A DNA stretch of 64,000 bases from Pochonia chlamydosporia 170 (GCF_001653235.2 NC_035790.1:4278001-4342000); one strand, 5' to 3'; positions 36,527-50,922 are shown, counted from the first letter of the stretch. The notes: a model not told the origin generated them from the sequence alone. Translations and numbers: made by a program.

Positions 36527-37700
36527 GTCATCGCAGCTTATCCCTAGACAAGTCCGTATCGGCGGTTCAAAGTAAGGGCTATGCGTCGAATTTCTATTTT
36601 AGCAATTGCGCCGGGCACTTTTTATCTAAGATAGAAGATAGTACAGAAGAGTATCAAAAGAAATAGGTAATATACTATCAGTATAGAACCGTGGAAAAAC
36701 TGAAGAACCGTGTCACAAAAACGGCTGACGCGGTTATTTCTTCGATACCGCCTTCTGACCGCTCAGAGTCAGCTTGCGTACCCGTGAAACGTTTGGGTTT
36801 CTACGTGGATCAACCTACGATATAGCAATCCTTGAGTTTCATAAACTCTTTGGCGCATTTTCCTTCCTCCACCGCATGATAATCCGCCACCACACACCTG
36901 CCGTACACGGCAGCCTAAAAAATCTTTGTGAATCGATGGACCTTGTTGCTAGACGCTTGGTGAAAAATAAGTAATGGCTCACCTGGCCCGAACAAAGTGA
37001 AGCTGCGGCGGCCAGCCTCTGGATCTGACGCTGACCTGGTGCTTGAGGCATGGGACGTAATTCCAAGTTGGCAAGATTGAGTTTTTGATGTACGACCGAC
37101 TTGATGTTAACACCCAAGGGTTCAGATACAGGACTAAGGACAGAAAAAGGAGAAGGGATGTTTGAAGGCAGCTAGTCTTACTACATGCTGCTTCAAAAAA
37201 GTGGAGGACGGCTCACAAAGAGTGTTCTCTTGGTTCTGGTAAGGAGTTGGTGAAGGTTGCTCAGAAGATCATGTGGACTGTGCTTACATAACAGCGATGG
37301 CCTTCAGACGGCAAGTGGGGCAAATCGCGTGAGAGGTTAACCACACGCGCCTCTACAATCAACAGCTTCCGTCCAGTTCAATAGTGTAGGTAAGAGAAGT
37401 TTATTCATTTCAAGCACGTCATGCAAGCGCTTTAGGGTGTTTCCAGTAGCCTTGGATTGTTCATATGTCACCTATTACGTGCGATCATTGTAATGGATGA
37501 ATTATGACACGAGACCACCGCCTCCAGTGAGTCCAAGCATGCCCAATTTTTCCTGTGACGTGACAGAACTGATAGTCCATAGTGGCAAGCCTTCAATCTT
37601 CAGGAAATAATCGAGACCATGGTATGGTCCATGAACCTGGCGAAACGAGCCCAAACCAGACGCAACTGACGCAAGAACCATACTATTCCAATAGAGGTAG
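36527..37700. other. intergenic region
   Basis: No gene firmly seen. Its right part probably holds the first short exon and promoter of the Sfi1 gene, since the next long frame lacks an ATG. No tRNA box pattern was recognised. Confidence 0.45.
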
Positions 37701-40682
37701 GAAACCTCCTTGGGTTGGCCAGACCATCAATGTATTGAATGCTGCCTCTTAGATATCACAATCATCCATTCCGTTGTTTCTTTGGCCCAAGACGAACTTC
37801 ATCGATCGACTTACCCAAAACCACTACCAGCGGCCATTCTTTTCAAGGCCTACGACGATGTACTTCCTACCTTTGGAATCGACCCGGATTCCGATCACCA
37901 CTTGTCCGCCCTAATTTTTCGCATCGGCGGCGAACATGGTGAAGAGTCGTTATTGGAAAAGTTCGAGGCCATTCTGAAACGGATGGGGATTTTGCTCGAG
38001 TTTGGGGAAAATGCGACTGAATTGGAAGATTCATACCATTCAGACCCTCCACGTCCAGCGAAAGATCAAGAAGTTGCAATTGACTTGTTAAAAGAGTCTG
38101 AAGAAGGCCGTCCTGAGACAAGAAGAAAAGAATTACCACCAGAACTGGTTTCTTCGGAATCCGCATTTCCTTGGCGTCGCACTGAAGAAAATGGCGTTCG
38201 AAATGACCAAGCAGGTCGTACATTGGCTTTTTCGAATATATCTACTCCGCGCAATCGCTGGCCAGTTTCAGGAGAACGGCATGGTGATGAGGACTTACTC
38301 CAAATATCTTCAGCTAAGCATCCTACCGGGCTGTCATTCATCCACCCGAAGAGGCTTCAAACAGCGAGTTCTTCTGGAGCTGGATTGATGTCAGCGTTCG
38401 ATGATCGACGTAAAATTGCATCAACTTCGGTAGAACACAGTCCAGAATCCAACGATACAAATGCCCAAGAGGGCTCGACAGCTTCTGTTTCAAACGCCAG
38501 ACCTCAGTCACTTGCGTCGATAAAATTGTGTGGCGGAAATGTCAAGGATACCCATCCGGTTTCGGATATAAATACCTCAGACTCAAACAGTATCGAGCAT
38601 GAACTTCTCGGTAGTATGGCGGTGCGAGCACGTCAGATCTACCTTGCCAGCAAAGTTTTCAACAAGTGGGCTGATGAAACTGCAACTCGTCTTGAGAGAG
38701 AAGCTATTGCAAGAAGACATATGATACGTTTTCGCTGCTTCAACAGCTGGACCCTGGCTCCGGACTCAAAAGCCCCAATTACACTGCATTTGAAAGCTGT
38801 CACCGCTGTCCAGAAGCTGCGGCGTGCAGTAACCTGCCAGGAAGAGCAGCTTAGTTTAGGAGCGTCGTTAATTTCTCAGAACCACTTGCGCAAGAAAAGC
38901 AGGTATTGGCTGGGCTACTGGTCCACGCTTTCATTGGCTCGACAGTCTGCCGAAATATCTGGCAGATGCATAAGATTTCATCTCATCGAAACCTGGCACA
39001 AGCGAGCTTTTGCCTACAGAGACTCAACTAGATACCTCACCAAAAGAAGCAGACAGCGCATGAATAGTGACATTTGTGGCAGGTGGATTGAATTCATGCA
39101 TGTACACAGGGTTCAAGCCCACGCAGCTAAGCAGGTTCGATCTTCCCTTGACACCGCCGTCTGGTTTTGGAAGTGGAGGGATCAAGAGGAGGCAAAGCTC
39201 AGGGCTCGTGCTTGTCGAAAGCTACTAGTAATGGAGAATGCGGCTCAGGTTTTTGAAAGTTGGAATCTACGGACTCGGGCACAAGCGTTCCATTGGACCC
39301 TTGAATACCTCTCTGTCGGTAGGTGTATGAACATCTGGTTCACAGTTACAAAATGTCATCTGGTGCGACAAATCGCATCAAGTAACCATGCCAAGACCAT
39401 GAGAGCTGGCTGTTTTTTCAATCGATTGCGTTTTCATAAGGAGAAGCAGTTAGAACTTGGTCATTTGGAGGAGAGGGCACGATGGTACATCTGGGCTACT
39501 CGTCTGATTCGAATTTTTGATATCACTGCCCGGTATCACAAGCATCAAAATAGACTTGTGGTTAGGGGATATCTAATGATGAGGTACACTGAAGTTTCCT
39601 CCAAACGAAGGCAGCGAGGCTTCTATAAGGCATTAGATTGCTGGCTGTCGCACACTGCCCACATGTCAAGGATCGACCAAGCAGGTCATGACTACCTGGC
39701 GAAGCTCGAACTAGACAACCGTCGAGCAAGTGTCTTGCTTTGGAAACAATTCACGTTGCAATCTGACGCATCACTCTCCCTGGGCATAGACTGTCGAAAG
39801 CATTACTTGCTGGATGAATGGAAGTACGGAGCCTTGCATGATGAACAACTACAGAAGGCGGCAATGGAACAATGGTCAAGTGAAAGACAACGCGAAGCTG
39901 TCAAGATCTGGACCATTTCAACCCTTCAGAGGAGCGGGCAAGCACATTCCGCAATAATGGTTAGACAGAGGCACAAACGTGAAACCCGAAATAGGGCTTT
40001 TCTGTTTTGGCGACGACATACGAACCCAGCCGAAACGAATTTGCTGGAACCGCAATCACCGGCTTGGGATGGACCGTTGAGCATCTCCCGCAAAACTACA
40101 AGATCACTTCCGAAGACGCGTACATATTTCCGTCGATTTGACGATAACCAAGATCTCCCAAGCCCTCTACATACTCCGTCTCGTTCAACCGGGTTTGCGC
40201 TGCCCACCAGCCGTACGCTCCCTATTCGACTAATGGATCCCGTGGAAGAAGTGGATGCAGAGTCAGTGGGAAACTCTTCTGACAAACCTGGCAAACCGGA
40301 TCCCGGTGGACTCATGTATGGCAACTTGGGTCCATCCAGGGTCTTGAGCTCTACAACCCCACGAGCTCCCATTCCCATTAGCATTCGGCGGGCAATGCAT
40401 AATCCTTTATCTGCCGCAGGGCATCGGAGCCAGGGATCATCGGCCAGACCCATCGGGCCGCCTCGAACCCTTGACAATAGCGATCGGTTTAATGACAGCG
40501 CCTTTCTAAGCACCAGATCCAAATCTGCTGTTTCGAAATGGTCCAGGTTGGCAGGGCGCAGCAGCAATGACGTTCAGACAACCTCTTCAACACCTTCTGT
40601 GTCTCGGCCAATTTTTGCTAGGCCTGTTCCGATGCATGCCCCAAGCCTGCAGCAAGATGATGATGCTGTTCTTCGTGTGTGA
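37701..40682 (+). CDS. sfi1: Sfi1-family spindle pole body / centrin-binding repeat protein (5' end unresolved)
   Basis: The long frame is open from 37701 to 40682 but has no ATG before the conserved N-terminal region, so a short upstream exon is needed. Acceptors at 37700 (GGTAG) or about 37753 (CTCTTAG) are candidates; the second gives a typical pyrimidine tract just before ITIIHSVVSLAQDEL. The N-terminal module (LPAAILFKAYDDVLPTFGID, FRIGGEHGEESLLEKFEAIL) is typical of fungal Sfi1. From about residue 310 run more than ten Sfi1 repeats, each with a Trp after a hydrophobic pair, such as VFNKWADE, CFNSWTLA, LIETWHKR, VFESWNLR, LLDEWKYG and AFLFWRRH. The C-terminal 220 residues are Ser/Pro-rich. 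Sfi1 forms long helices that bind centrin (Cdc31) in the half-bridge during spindle pole duplication. Confidence 0.85.
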   Translation, partial: ETSLGWPDHQCIECCLLDITIIHSVVSLAQDELHRSTYPKPLPAAILFKAYDDVLPTFGIDPDSDHHLSALIFRIGGEHGEESLLEKFEAILKRMGILLEFGENATELEDSYHSDPPRPAKDQEVAIDLLKESEEGRPETRRKELPPELVSSESAFPWRRTEENGVRNDQAGRTLAFSNISTPRNRWPVSGERHGDEDLLQISSAKHPTGLSFIHPKRLQTASSSGAGLMSAFDDRRKIASTSVEHSPESNDTNAQEGSTASVSNARPQSLASIKLCGGNVKDTHPVSDINTSDSNSIEHELLGSMAVRARQIYLASKVFNKWADETATRLEREAIARRHMIRFRCFNSWTLAPDSKAPITLHLKAVTAVQKLRRAVTCQEEQLSLGASLISQNHLRKKSRYWLGYWSTLSLARQSAEISGRCIRFHLIETWHKRAFAYRDSTRYLTKRSRQRMNSDICGRWIEFMHVHRVQAHAAKQVRSSLDTAVWFWKWRDQEEAKLRARACRKLLVMENAAQVFESWNLRTRAQAFHWTLEYLSVGRCMNIWFTVTKCHLVRQIASSNHAKTMRAGCFFNRLRFHKEKQLELGHLEERARWYIWATRLIRIFDITARYHKHQNRLVVRGYLMMRYTEVSSKRRQRGFYKALDCWLSHTAHMSRIDQAGHDYLAKLELDNRRASVLLWKQFTLQSDASLSLGIDCRKHYLLDEWKYGALHDEQLQKAAMEQWSSERQREAVKIWTISTLQRSGQAHSAIMVRQRHKRETRNRAFLFWRRHTNPAETNLLEPQSPAWDGPLSISRKTTRSLPKTRTYFRRFDDNQDLPSPLHTPSRSTGFALPTSRTLPIRLMDPVEEVDAESVGNSSDKPGKPDPGGLMYGNLGPSRVLSSTTPRAPIPISIRRAMHNPLSAAGHRSQGSSARPIGPPRTLDNSDRFNDSAFLSTRSKSAVSKWSRLAGRSSNDVQTTSSTPSVSRPIFARPVPMHAPSLQQDDDAVLRV

Positions 40683-41591
40683 ATCCTCACTTGCTCACCA
40701 TGAAATGGTAGAGTTTGGGCCCAGGCTCATGCCGTAGTGTTGGGTACCCATGTGTGGATCAGACTACTCCTCACCATGGCTGGTCGATTACCAGAGGCAC
40801 CTTGGGTTTGGCCGGGTATGCTGGATCTGTGATAGGATGGGCTGCTGTTTGTGTTACCGAAATAGGAAATACTCGTTTCCCCTTCACAGCATTGAGAGAT
40901 GGGATGATATTGAAGCACCGATGCTGGAACTGAAAGTTAGGCGTGGTGTATTAGTTGGCACCGGTTTGATATTTGAATGTGTGGGCTTACCCCAAGCCTC
41001 GCGACTTTTTGGTGGAGATGTTATAATGCCTTGTGGCAAAAGCGCCTTAAACCATAGTCTAAAACAAACTATATCCCGTGCATTTCACCAAGCATAATAT
41101 CTACGTGGTCACACCGAAGGACTATGTAATAGTTTGCTGCGCGACAGAGCTACTGGATTGGCCATTTCGGGCACTGGTTTGTCCCTATTCTGGCTAACTG
41201 TGCAGCTATAATACTGGTGTTCCAAAGTTTAAAATAAATGAATTAGAGGCCACTAACATAGAGCAAATTATACCATATCCTGCCTTCTCTACTGTAAATA
41301 ATTCACGATGTATTTTGGACTTGGACATCTTATGACCTAGGCACCTACCTAGGTAGGTAGATAAGCACCAACTTGGCATGGAGGGTGAAGGTGACCAACT
41401 TGACACGTGCTGCTGCAAAAGGGGCCGATTGCGTCACAGAGTTCAAGCTCCACACCAAAGCAACCTCCCAGGAATTCCAATCTGCAGCTTCGAGCCCGAA
41501 AGAGCGTCGAGGCAAATTATTTACAAGCAGCGAAGTATCATCACCGTCATTGACACTCAGACATGAAACAACCCTTCAATAATTCAATAGC
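40683..41591. other. intergenic region
   Basis: No gene supported. It contains the Sfi1 3' UTR, a TACCTAGG cluster at 41335-41362 and the Rav1 promoter. Confidence 0.55.
41335..41362. repeat. TACCTAGG palindrome cluster
   Basis: CCTAGGCACCTACCTAGGTA followed by GGTAG, about 230 bp upstream of the Rav1 start. Confidence 0.8.
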
Positions 41592-44500
41592 ATGATTGCT
41601 GTTCTCCCCGGCCAGCCCCCATCAAGGCTACAAGGTGTAACAACGGGTTTCTGGGACGGGCGTCATCAAAATGTGAGCGGCCATTCGCGAAGTGCAGCTC
41701 GGACCTGGTTCTGATAACATTTGCTGTCACAGGCATACATAACCGGAAGTGCCTTTACAATAATCGATGGGGCATGCCGGATACTGCAAACGGTGTATGA
41801 TGACGATAGCGAGCAACGTCTCGATGCGATTGTTCTTGATGAAGCATCCGGAAAGATTGCGACGTGCACAGCATTGCAGGTCCGCATATACCAGCCGCTT
41901 CCCCTACAAGATGACAATATTAAGGTTGTGCAGCTTCTCCACTACTTTCATTCACTCTCAGCGCTCTGTTCGACGTACTGACGTCCTCTCAGTGGGCGCA
42001 ACAATCGTGTTTCGACATTCCAGACCCTGGTTCGACGACCGTATGTGCACTTTCCTGGGGTGGCTCGGAGGAACTTCTAGTCGCCTCCACTTCGTTATCA
42101 CTCTTTACGACGGCCGGTTCTCCTGTAAATATATGGCGGAAACAACTACCCAACCCGACCAAGTCTGCCACGATCTCGCATGATTCCGCGTACATCGCCT
42201 CTATTGGGCACCACGATTGCCTAGCGAAAATCTGGAGGCGATTGGTATATGGTGCAGATGAGGTTCGGTTCGATGTGACGTACCTCCGCCATCCTGACAT
42301 TGTTGTATCCGTAAGATGGCGTAGGCCGTACCACCCAGAGCAGTCAGCGGACCATGTCCTGTACACCGCCTGTCTCGACAGCTCAATCCGCGTTTGGATT
42401 CCCACCGAGGCGACGGATGGCAGACACTGGCAACTCTTGGGCCGAGTTGATCTGAGGGAATCTAGTGTGGACAAGCCAATACGCTGTTCTCCTCCACTAG
42501 TGTTTATCGTCGACGGCCGCGACTTTACTACAGCCGTAGAAAGAGTCATCAAAGATCGAACGGCGGACGACGACAGTACAAATAATGCTGCTCTAGATCA
42601 TCTTGTTGCTATTGCAAATAGGAACCCGGAGATATGCATTAGTATCGATAAGAGGGGTACCATGTCTGCTTGGGCACTGGAGAATGTTGGGAACAACAAA
42701 CCTGAACAATTCAAGGTATTCACCATTGCACAGATACCTTTGCCACATTTTGATGTCATGAGCGAGTTCCTGAAAACCCAAGCCGGGGGACATACCGAAG
42801 CTCACAACTACTGTGACAGGCGAAATGGAAAACTTAATATAGTCCTGCATTCGTTTGATGGCAAGATCGGAATTTTTGCGGGCGACATTGCTAACCTATT
42901 GGATCCCAATGACAACAATCAGCGTCTCAGCCTCCAAACTGTCTGGACTGGACACACTGCACCGGTAAAAAAGATTTTGCGTAACGTCAGCGGACATGCT
43001 GTAGTTTCACGAACCCGTGAAGGAGAATGTGTTCTATGGAACCATTCTACCCTTGACAGCGAACGGGTAGATCAAACGCTTATCCGAAAATCTGTCATAC
43101 CCGAAACAGAAGAGATACTTCGCATCTGCGTCTTGCGCAAGGGGCGTTTCGTTGTCCTCTTACGTCCGAAGGCCATAGTCCTCTGGGATTGCCGTGGTAC
43201 ATCTGCATCGGTGCTTGCGAAATGTTCCTATGAGACTTGTGAATCGCCGCTGTGTCTCATAGTATTACCGCGGCCACAGACTACAGATTACAAGCTGGCT
43301 TACATTGCCACGATAACATCCAGTGGGCATGGGGTCGTGTGGGAGATACAGCTCCCTCCCTATCTGAGTAACGTCGGTTCGAACGAGAGAGCAGCAGTGC
43401 TCACTGAATTTTGTCGGTTCCAATTGACCACAGCAGACGAGTTGAAGTACGTTCTTCCGGTGGACCCCGCTGGAGCAGCTCCTGCCACGTCTGGGTTTTT
43501 AGACATATTCGCTCGCGATGTGGCTATTTCCTATACCCATGCTGGGAGAGTCGACTTCTGGGCGGCACGGGTCAACCATGAAAGCCGGACCGTGGATTGG
43601 TTGTCAACTTCTTGCACCGAAACGGGGCTTCTTGACCCAGCCCTGGCAAGTGGTAGTATGCTTAAAAAGGCGGCGTTGGTCAACTCTACTAGGTCACAGC
43701 TCACTATATGGGACATCGGTGGCTCGCGTCTCGAGTATGACATGGATTATAAGGCACACCAAAGCATCCAAGATCTTGATTGGACCTCTACTCCTGATGC
43801 GCAGGCTATTTTGGCTGTTGGTTTTCAACACCGTGTGTTGTTACTATCTCAAATGAGATTCGACTACTTGAATAAAGGGCCGGCATGGGCACCAATTCAT
43901 GAGATCAACATTCGTGATCTTACAGCACATCCTATTGGGGACTCTACCTGGCTTGCTGACGGTCACCTCGTTATTGGCGCTGGAAATCAGCTTTTCGTCC
44001 ATGACCGACGTCTAGACACAGGAGAGTCCTCTATCTCAAGCCTTGGTCACCTGAACAAAGATGATCGTAAGGATTTGTTCGAAGTGGTGCAGAGATTCAA
44101 CGGACCAATTCCCATATTTCACCCACAGTTCCTAAGCCAGTGTATCCTGTCGGGCAAAGGCCATCTCGTACGTCGGATCCTAGTGACACTACACAAGACG
44201 CTAAGATACTTAATTCCCGGTGACACTATGGACGATTACTTGGGCCTTCCATTGTCAGAATTCTACAGTGCAAATGTGAGTTGCGTGGCTTAGAGAACGA
44301 GGCCAAGATTTTAACTACTCTTTGCAGGTGTCCCAACCTAGTTCGTTCAGCAAAGCCATGGGAGCTTCGTTCGTGGATGGCGACGGTTCTGAGGAGGAAG
44401 ATGCCTTTTCTGAGCAGACAGCGACACTAATAAACGATAGATTGACGAAACTTAGAATTCCCCAACTTTCAGGACACGAACAAATCCAGCTCGCAGACAT

Positions 44501-46023
44501 TGTCGAGTGCGTGGCGTTGGTCGAAAGCCACCGACGTTCTATGGATGAGAATGCTGCTAGATTCATGTTGTTCTATCGACAGCATGCACTTCGCAAAGGC
44601 CGAGTGACCGAGATGCAGCTTTCCTGGAGAGAAATAAACTGGGCATTTCACTCTGGCAGCCAGGACATACTCCTGGATTTCGTCTCTCGTCAAAATCATG
44701 GGGCGATGTTGTGGGAACAGGCTCGCGAATGTGGAGTTTTCATGTGGCTCTCCGATTTGACTGCGTTGGTATGCGTGATTTTGTCAATCGACGTGCTAGG
44801 ATAAGGTGCTAACACGACATAGCGCGAGCACTTTGAAGCAGTAGCAAGAAATGAGTACACCAAGAGCGAACTGAAGGACCCTGTGGATTGCAGCTTGTTT
44901 TACCTCGCTCTGCGGAAGAAGGCAGTGTTGCAGGGGTTGTGGCGGATGGCCAGTTCGAACAAGGAACAAGCGGCTACTCAAAAATTACTCGCAAATAATT
45001 TTGACGATCCGAGATGGCGAAGGACAGCGTTGAAGAATGCCTATGCGTTGCTCAGCAAGCGGCGCTTCCGTGAGTTGTTTGGATGCTGCGACGGTGTATA
45101 GGAACAATGTGTACTGACTATGGGTTGAGACTACGCGGCAGCTTTCTTCTTGCTTGCTGACCGCCTCGAGGACGCTGTTGAGGTCTGCCTTCGACGCATG
45201 AAGGATTTGCAACTTGCCATCGCCATTAGTCGCGTTTACGAAGGCGACAGTGGACCAACACTACGAAAGCTCATACAGGACGAAGTCCTCCTTCTTGCCG
45301 CACAAGAGGGTAATCGATGGCTTGCATCTTGGGGCTTCTGGATGCTTGGCCGTAAAGATATGGCTGTCAGAGCGTTAATCGTAAGTTTGGTTTATTCATA
45401 AGCCAACAACAGATGTTGGCCGCAGTGCTCACTATTCACTAGATGCCGGTCTTTGCGCTTCTCGAAACTCCCTGCTCACCAGACATCAAGTCTCGCCTGT
45501 TCTTGACTGACGACCCTGCTCTTGTGGTTTTGTACTCGCAGTTACGTCAGAGAACTTTGCAGACGCTTCGAGGTGCCTCCAAGATAACACCAAAAGTAGA
45601 GTGGGAGTTTGTGCTTCACAGCGCTAAACTATACGACCGAATGGGCTGTGACCTTCTCGGACTAGATCTTGGTAAGTGCATATCATTTGACGAAGGGGCG
45701 CGATGGGGCGCGTTCCTTCGCGTCAACCCTGTGCTTCCCTACTATTAATTCCCATTTGAAACGACCTCAGCTGATGCAGTGATGCCTTAGTTCGTAACTG
45801 GGAATTCCAGCAACCTGTAGCTACCGGCTTTGGCGGTGAAGTAAATCCCTTGAAGCTGTTGCGACGGAGAAGTTCCCTAGTAGTAGATGATCTTTCAGCA
45901 ACAAGGCGCAGCCTAGGTTTAGAAAGGGCTAGTGACACGACGAAGCACTCTCCGTCGAAGCCATCAACGTCGGTATTTGTGGAACCTGATGCTTCATCGC
46001 TCCTTGACAGTTTTGGACTGTAA
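41592..46023 (+). CDS. rav1: RAVE complex subunit Rav1 (V-ATPase assembly), DmX-like
   Basis: Eight exons: 41592-41672, 41733-41924, 41993-44275, 44328-44768, 44823-45069, 45130-45380, 45443-45671 and 45791-46023, summing to 1318 residues with the frame kept at all seven junctions. The first half is a double WD40 propeller (VNIWRKQLPNPTKSATISHD, IGHHDCLAKIW, YTACLDSSIRVW, GHTAPVKKILRN). The second half matches the Rav1p C-terminal domain: RSMDENAARFMLFYRQHALRKG, WREINWAFHSGSQDILLD, KNAYALLSKRRF/HYAAAFFLLADRL, KDLQLAIAISRVYEGDSGP, EGNRWLASWGFWMLGRKDMA. Rav1 with Skp1 and Rav2 re-associates the V1 and Vo sectors of the vacuolar H+-ATPase. It is peripheral to endosome/vacuole membranes, with no membrane segment. 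The tail is Ser-rich and variable. Confidence 0.94.
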
Positions 46024-46522
46024 ATATGGTCTCATGAAAGCGGTCAGTGCATCTGCGCTGCACTTGCAAACGGGCTAGTCCAACGCACAAGGTCTTAAAC
46101 CGTTGAACCCTTATTGTTGCGTCCGGTCGCAGGATAGACTCTGTTGCTCACCTGTACATCAACCTAAGTGCTTAGGCAGCCCGTAATGTGTAAACGACGT
46201 CTTTTGTATCTCCTTGGCTTATACAAGGCTACCTCTGTCAGATATGGAAATACTCTCTTTCAATGTTGTGCCTTCTAAACATGATACGCACTTTACTGCC
46301 TACCTAACTAGGCACCTAGGTAGGTGGTTGTGATCAAGGCTGCTTAGTCAGCAATCAAAATGCAGAGCCACCCCCCGCCTCGAGATAGACGCCGGTTTGT
46401 CAGCAGCTGTCCCAAAAGGTAGGGGATACTTCAGTACCTAGGTACCTGAAAGGTCCATCTTCTCAAGTTGTAGCAATTCAACATCTTCCGTGTTAACGGT
46501 TTCCCCCGCTGATTTGGCCATC
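46024..46522. other. intergenic region with palindromes
   Basis: TACCTAGG copies at 46299-46327 and 46435-46447. A frame from an ATG at 46361 could be a first exon spliced (donor GTAGGG near 46420) to the transporter gene downstream, but the palindromes favour an untranslated region. Confidence 0.45.
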
Positions 46523-49119
46523 ATGGCTCCGCCAGGAGTTCTGATAGAAGGACAAAGCTTCACGCTGCGAAGCGTGGTTGCCGGCCTTGCCGTTGGCACT
46601 GTTATCTGTGCAGCCAATGTCTATTTTGGACTTCAAACAGGCTGGGTGTCCATTATGTCAATGCCAGCAAGTCTGATGGGGTTTGGAATTTTTAAGATCT
46701 TGCGACCGCACTTAAGCTTCCCATTTTCTCCAGTTGAGAATGTTCTACTACAAAGTGTGGCTTGTGGTATGGCGATAATGCCACTCGGGTGCGGCTTCGT
46801 TGGCGTGGTTTGTTCATATCCCTTTGTCCACCAGTACTTTCCTGTACGTTGAGCTGATGCAACAATTTCCAGATTCCTGCCATGAACTATCTTTTGAAGC
46901 CCGACGAACAAGGTCCGCTCTATCTCAGTACTGTCCAGCTCATCATTTGGTCTCTCGGGCTGTGCTATTTCGGAGTTGTATTTGCGGTACCACTGTAAGA
47001 TGTACTCACCACCTGAAGAAGAAAACTAAAGGCAAGGGAAGTTAACTATTTAAACCATTCATTTGAATTCAACAGGAGACAACAGGTCATAATTCGAGAG
47101 AGACTGAAGTTTCCGAGTGGCTTTAGCACCGCTGTCCTTATATCTGTGCTCCATGGCAAAGAACCACAATCTTCTAAGCCAGAAGAATTGGACAGGGCTG
47201 CACAAGGCGGTTTTGCTAGCCTTGTTTCTCGTACGATGGACCAAGATTTCACCGTGTCGGCGGCCACTACTGGAAATGTAGACGGAAATGATGCCCAGTC
47301 CGAAGCAAGCTCGAAGCCAAATTGGGTGTCGAATATGCAGCTCCTCATCATCTGCTTTCTCATCTCGGGATTTTTTACCGTCTTGACGTATTTTTTGCCA
47401 GTCATTCGGAATCTCCCAGTTTTTGGAACAGTTGCCGCCAACACCTGGCTCTGGACTCTCAATCCCAGTTTGGCTTACGTTGGCCAAGGCGTGATCATGG
47501 GCACAGAGACCACGCTACATATGACTCTTGGAGCTATTATTGGCTGGGGATTGCTCAGTCCTTTGGCGAAATTTCAAGGTTGGGCTCCTGGGCCAGTGGA
47601 TGATTGGGAGCATGGCAGCAAAGGATGGATTGTCTGGGTGTCCCTCGCGATCATGCTAGTGGACGCTGTAGTGAGCCTCACTTACGTTGGATTCCGCTCA
47701 ATTCTTCATTCACCAATGATGAATTTTTTGGGAATCTTCCAGAGAAAGGTGCAAAAGATAAAGAGTCATATCATTGGATTCTCGCCACCACAGTACTCTT
47801 TGCTGCAAAACCAGGATGACATTTTTCCTTCACAGCCAGGCATTACCGACAGCACAAGGGAGACATGCAGCGATGACGAAGACGAAGACCAAGACGAAGA
47901 CGAAGACATTGGTGACACTGGAATTATCCAATACGATGATGCTCCTCCACATCAACTGATCGGGAACAAACTAGTAGTTTTCGGGCTTGCCGCCTCCATA
48001 CTACTTTGCATCGGAACCACACATTTCGTCTTTGGGAACCTTGTTCCCTTATTTGCAACAATTATTGCGGTTTTAATTGCTTTAATTTTGAGCATTATGG
48101 GAGTGCGAGCCCTTGGAGAAACCGACCTTAACCCGGTGTCAGGAATTAGCAAGCTGGCTCAACTTCTTTTTGCATTTATTATCCCCCAGTCTAATAAATC
48201 TAGTGTTCTAATCAATCTTGTAGCCGGCGCAGTGGTAAGTCTACCTTTCTTTGCCAATTGCACCAGCGCGCATGAGTATATCTTGTGCTTTGCATCCTGC
48301 GTTCACTGAGAAGTATTTGCTGACCTGCATACCAGTCAGAGGCAGTAAGTTGCATCATGAACACACCTGCAGAGGTACACCGTTCTTCTAACAGTTGTAG
48401 GGCGCGCTCCAGGCTGGGGACCTAATGCAGGACCTTAAAACTGGTCATCTACTCGGGGCAGCCCCAAACGCCCAGTTTTGGGGACAAATGATTGGTGCTA
48501 CCGCTGGAGCAATCCTCAGCGCCTTTATTTACCGCATTTACACATCGTATGCGTCTTCTGGAGCTGCCTGGGGATTTCAATGTGGATTAGCTAACAGACT
48601 GCATCCGGTAGGGTCTACACTATCCCCGGGGATCTTTTTCAAGTTCCCACTGCCTACGTTTGGATATTTACGGCGAGATTGGTTACTGGCCAAGGACTAC
48701 CGTATATGGCTAAGGAATGGGCCATTGGAGCAGGTACAATATTTGCCATAACAACATTCATCCGCACCGCCAGTGTAGATAAATGGTGGCGGCCATACGT
48801 CCCAGGAGGTATCGCTGTGGCTGTTGGTACGTCCAATCCGACTGAGCGATATCGCCAAATACAGCGCTAAAATCTCTCAGGAATGTATAATGTACCGTCA
48901 TTTACTTTGGCACGAGCAGTCGGTGGAATAGTCTGTTGGTACTGGACTAAAATTCTGCAACGGCCCAATGCGCAACTCATAATACTCGCATCGGTAGGTT
49001 AGATTGAGTCTATTGTCTCCCTATGAATATACTAACTCTTTAAGGGTTTCATTCTCGGAGAAGGGTTCCTGAGTATAGTAAACTTGATCCTTCAGGGCCT
49101 CCATGTACCGCACCTGTGA
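46523..49119 (+). CDS. OPT-superfamily (oligopeptide/metal-chelate) transporter
   Basis: Eight exons: 46523-46807, 46873-46994, 47076-48234, 48336-48344, 48401-48546, 48612-48826, 48881-48993 and 49045-49119, giving 707 residues. The fourth exon is only 9 nt (Ser-Glu-Ala) and restores the family's SEAGALQAGDLMQDLKTGHL block. The start could lie further upstream in the same open frame or in an extra exon. The fold is polytopic: FTLRSVVAGLAVGTVICAAN followed by YFGLQTGWVS, and later KFPSGFSTAVLISVLHGK, GQGVIMGTETTLHMTLGAII, and AKEWAIGAGTIFAITTFI. A cytosolic loop has a run of Asp/Glu around 47870-47920. OPT proteins couple proton import to uptake of small peptides, glutathione or metal chelates; the substrate here is unknown. 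The gene ends 60 bp from the converging PRMT3 gene. Confidence 0.88.
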
Positions 49120-49179
49120 CATGTGTTCCAAGCCACTGTCATATGTGCACCGACGGTATGCGAAGTGTGGCGGTTTCAA

Positions 49180-50922
<1,743 letters not shown>

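Noticed and set aside
46361..46420. First exon of the OPT gene starting at 46361
   Set aside because: It would need a weak GTAGGG donor and lies between two intergenic palindromes; the model from 46523 was kept, with the start marked uncertain.
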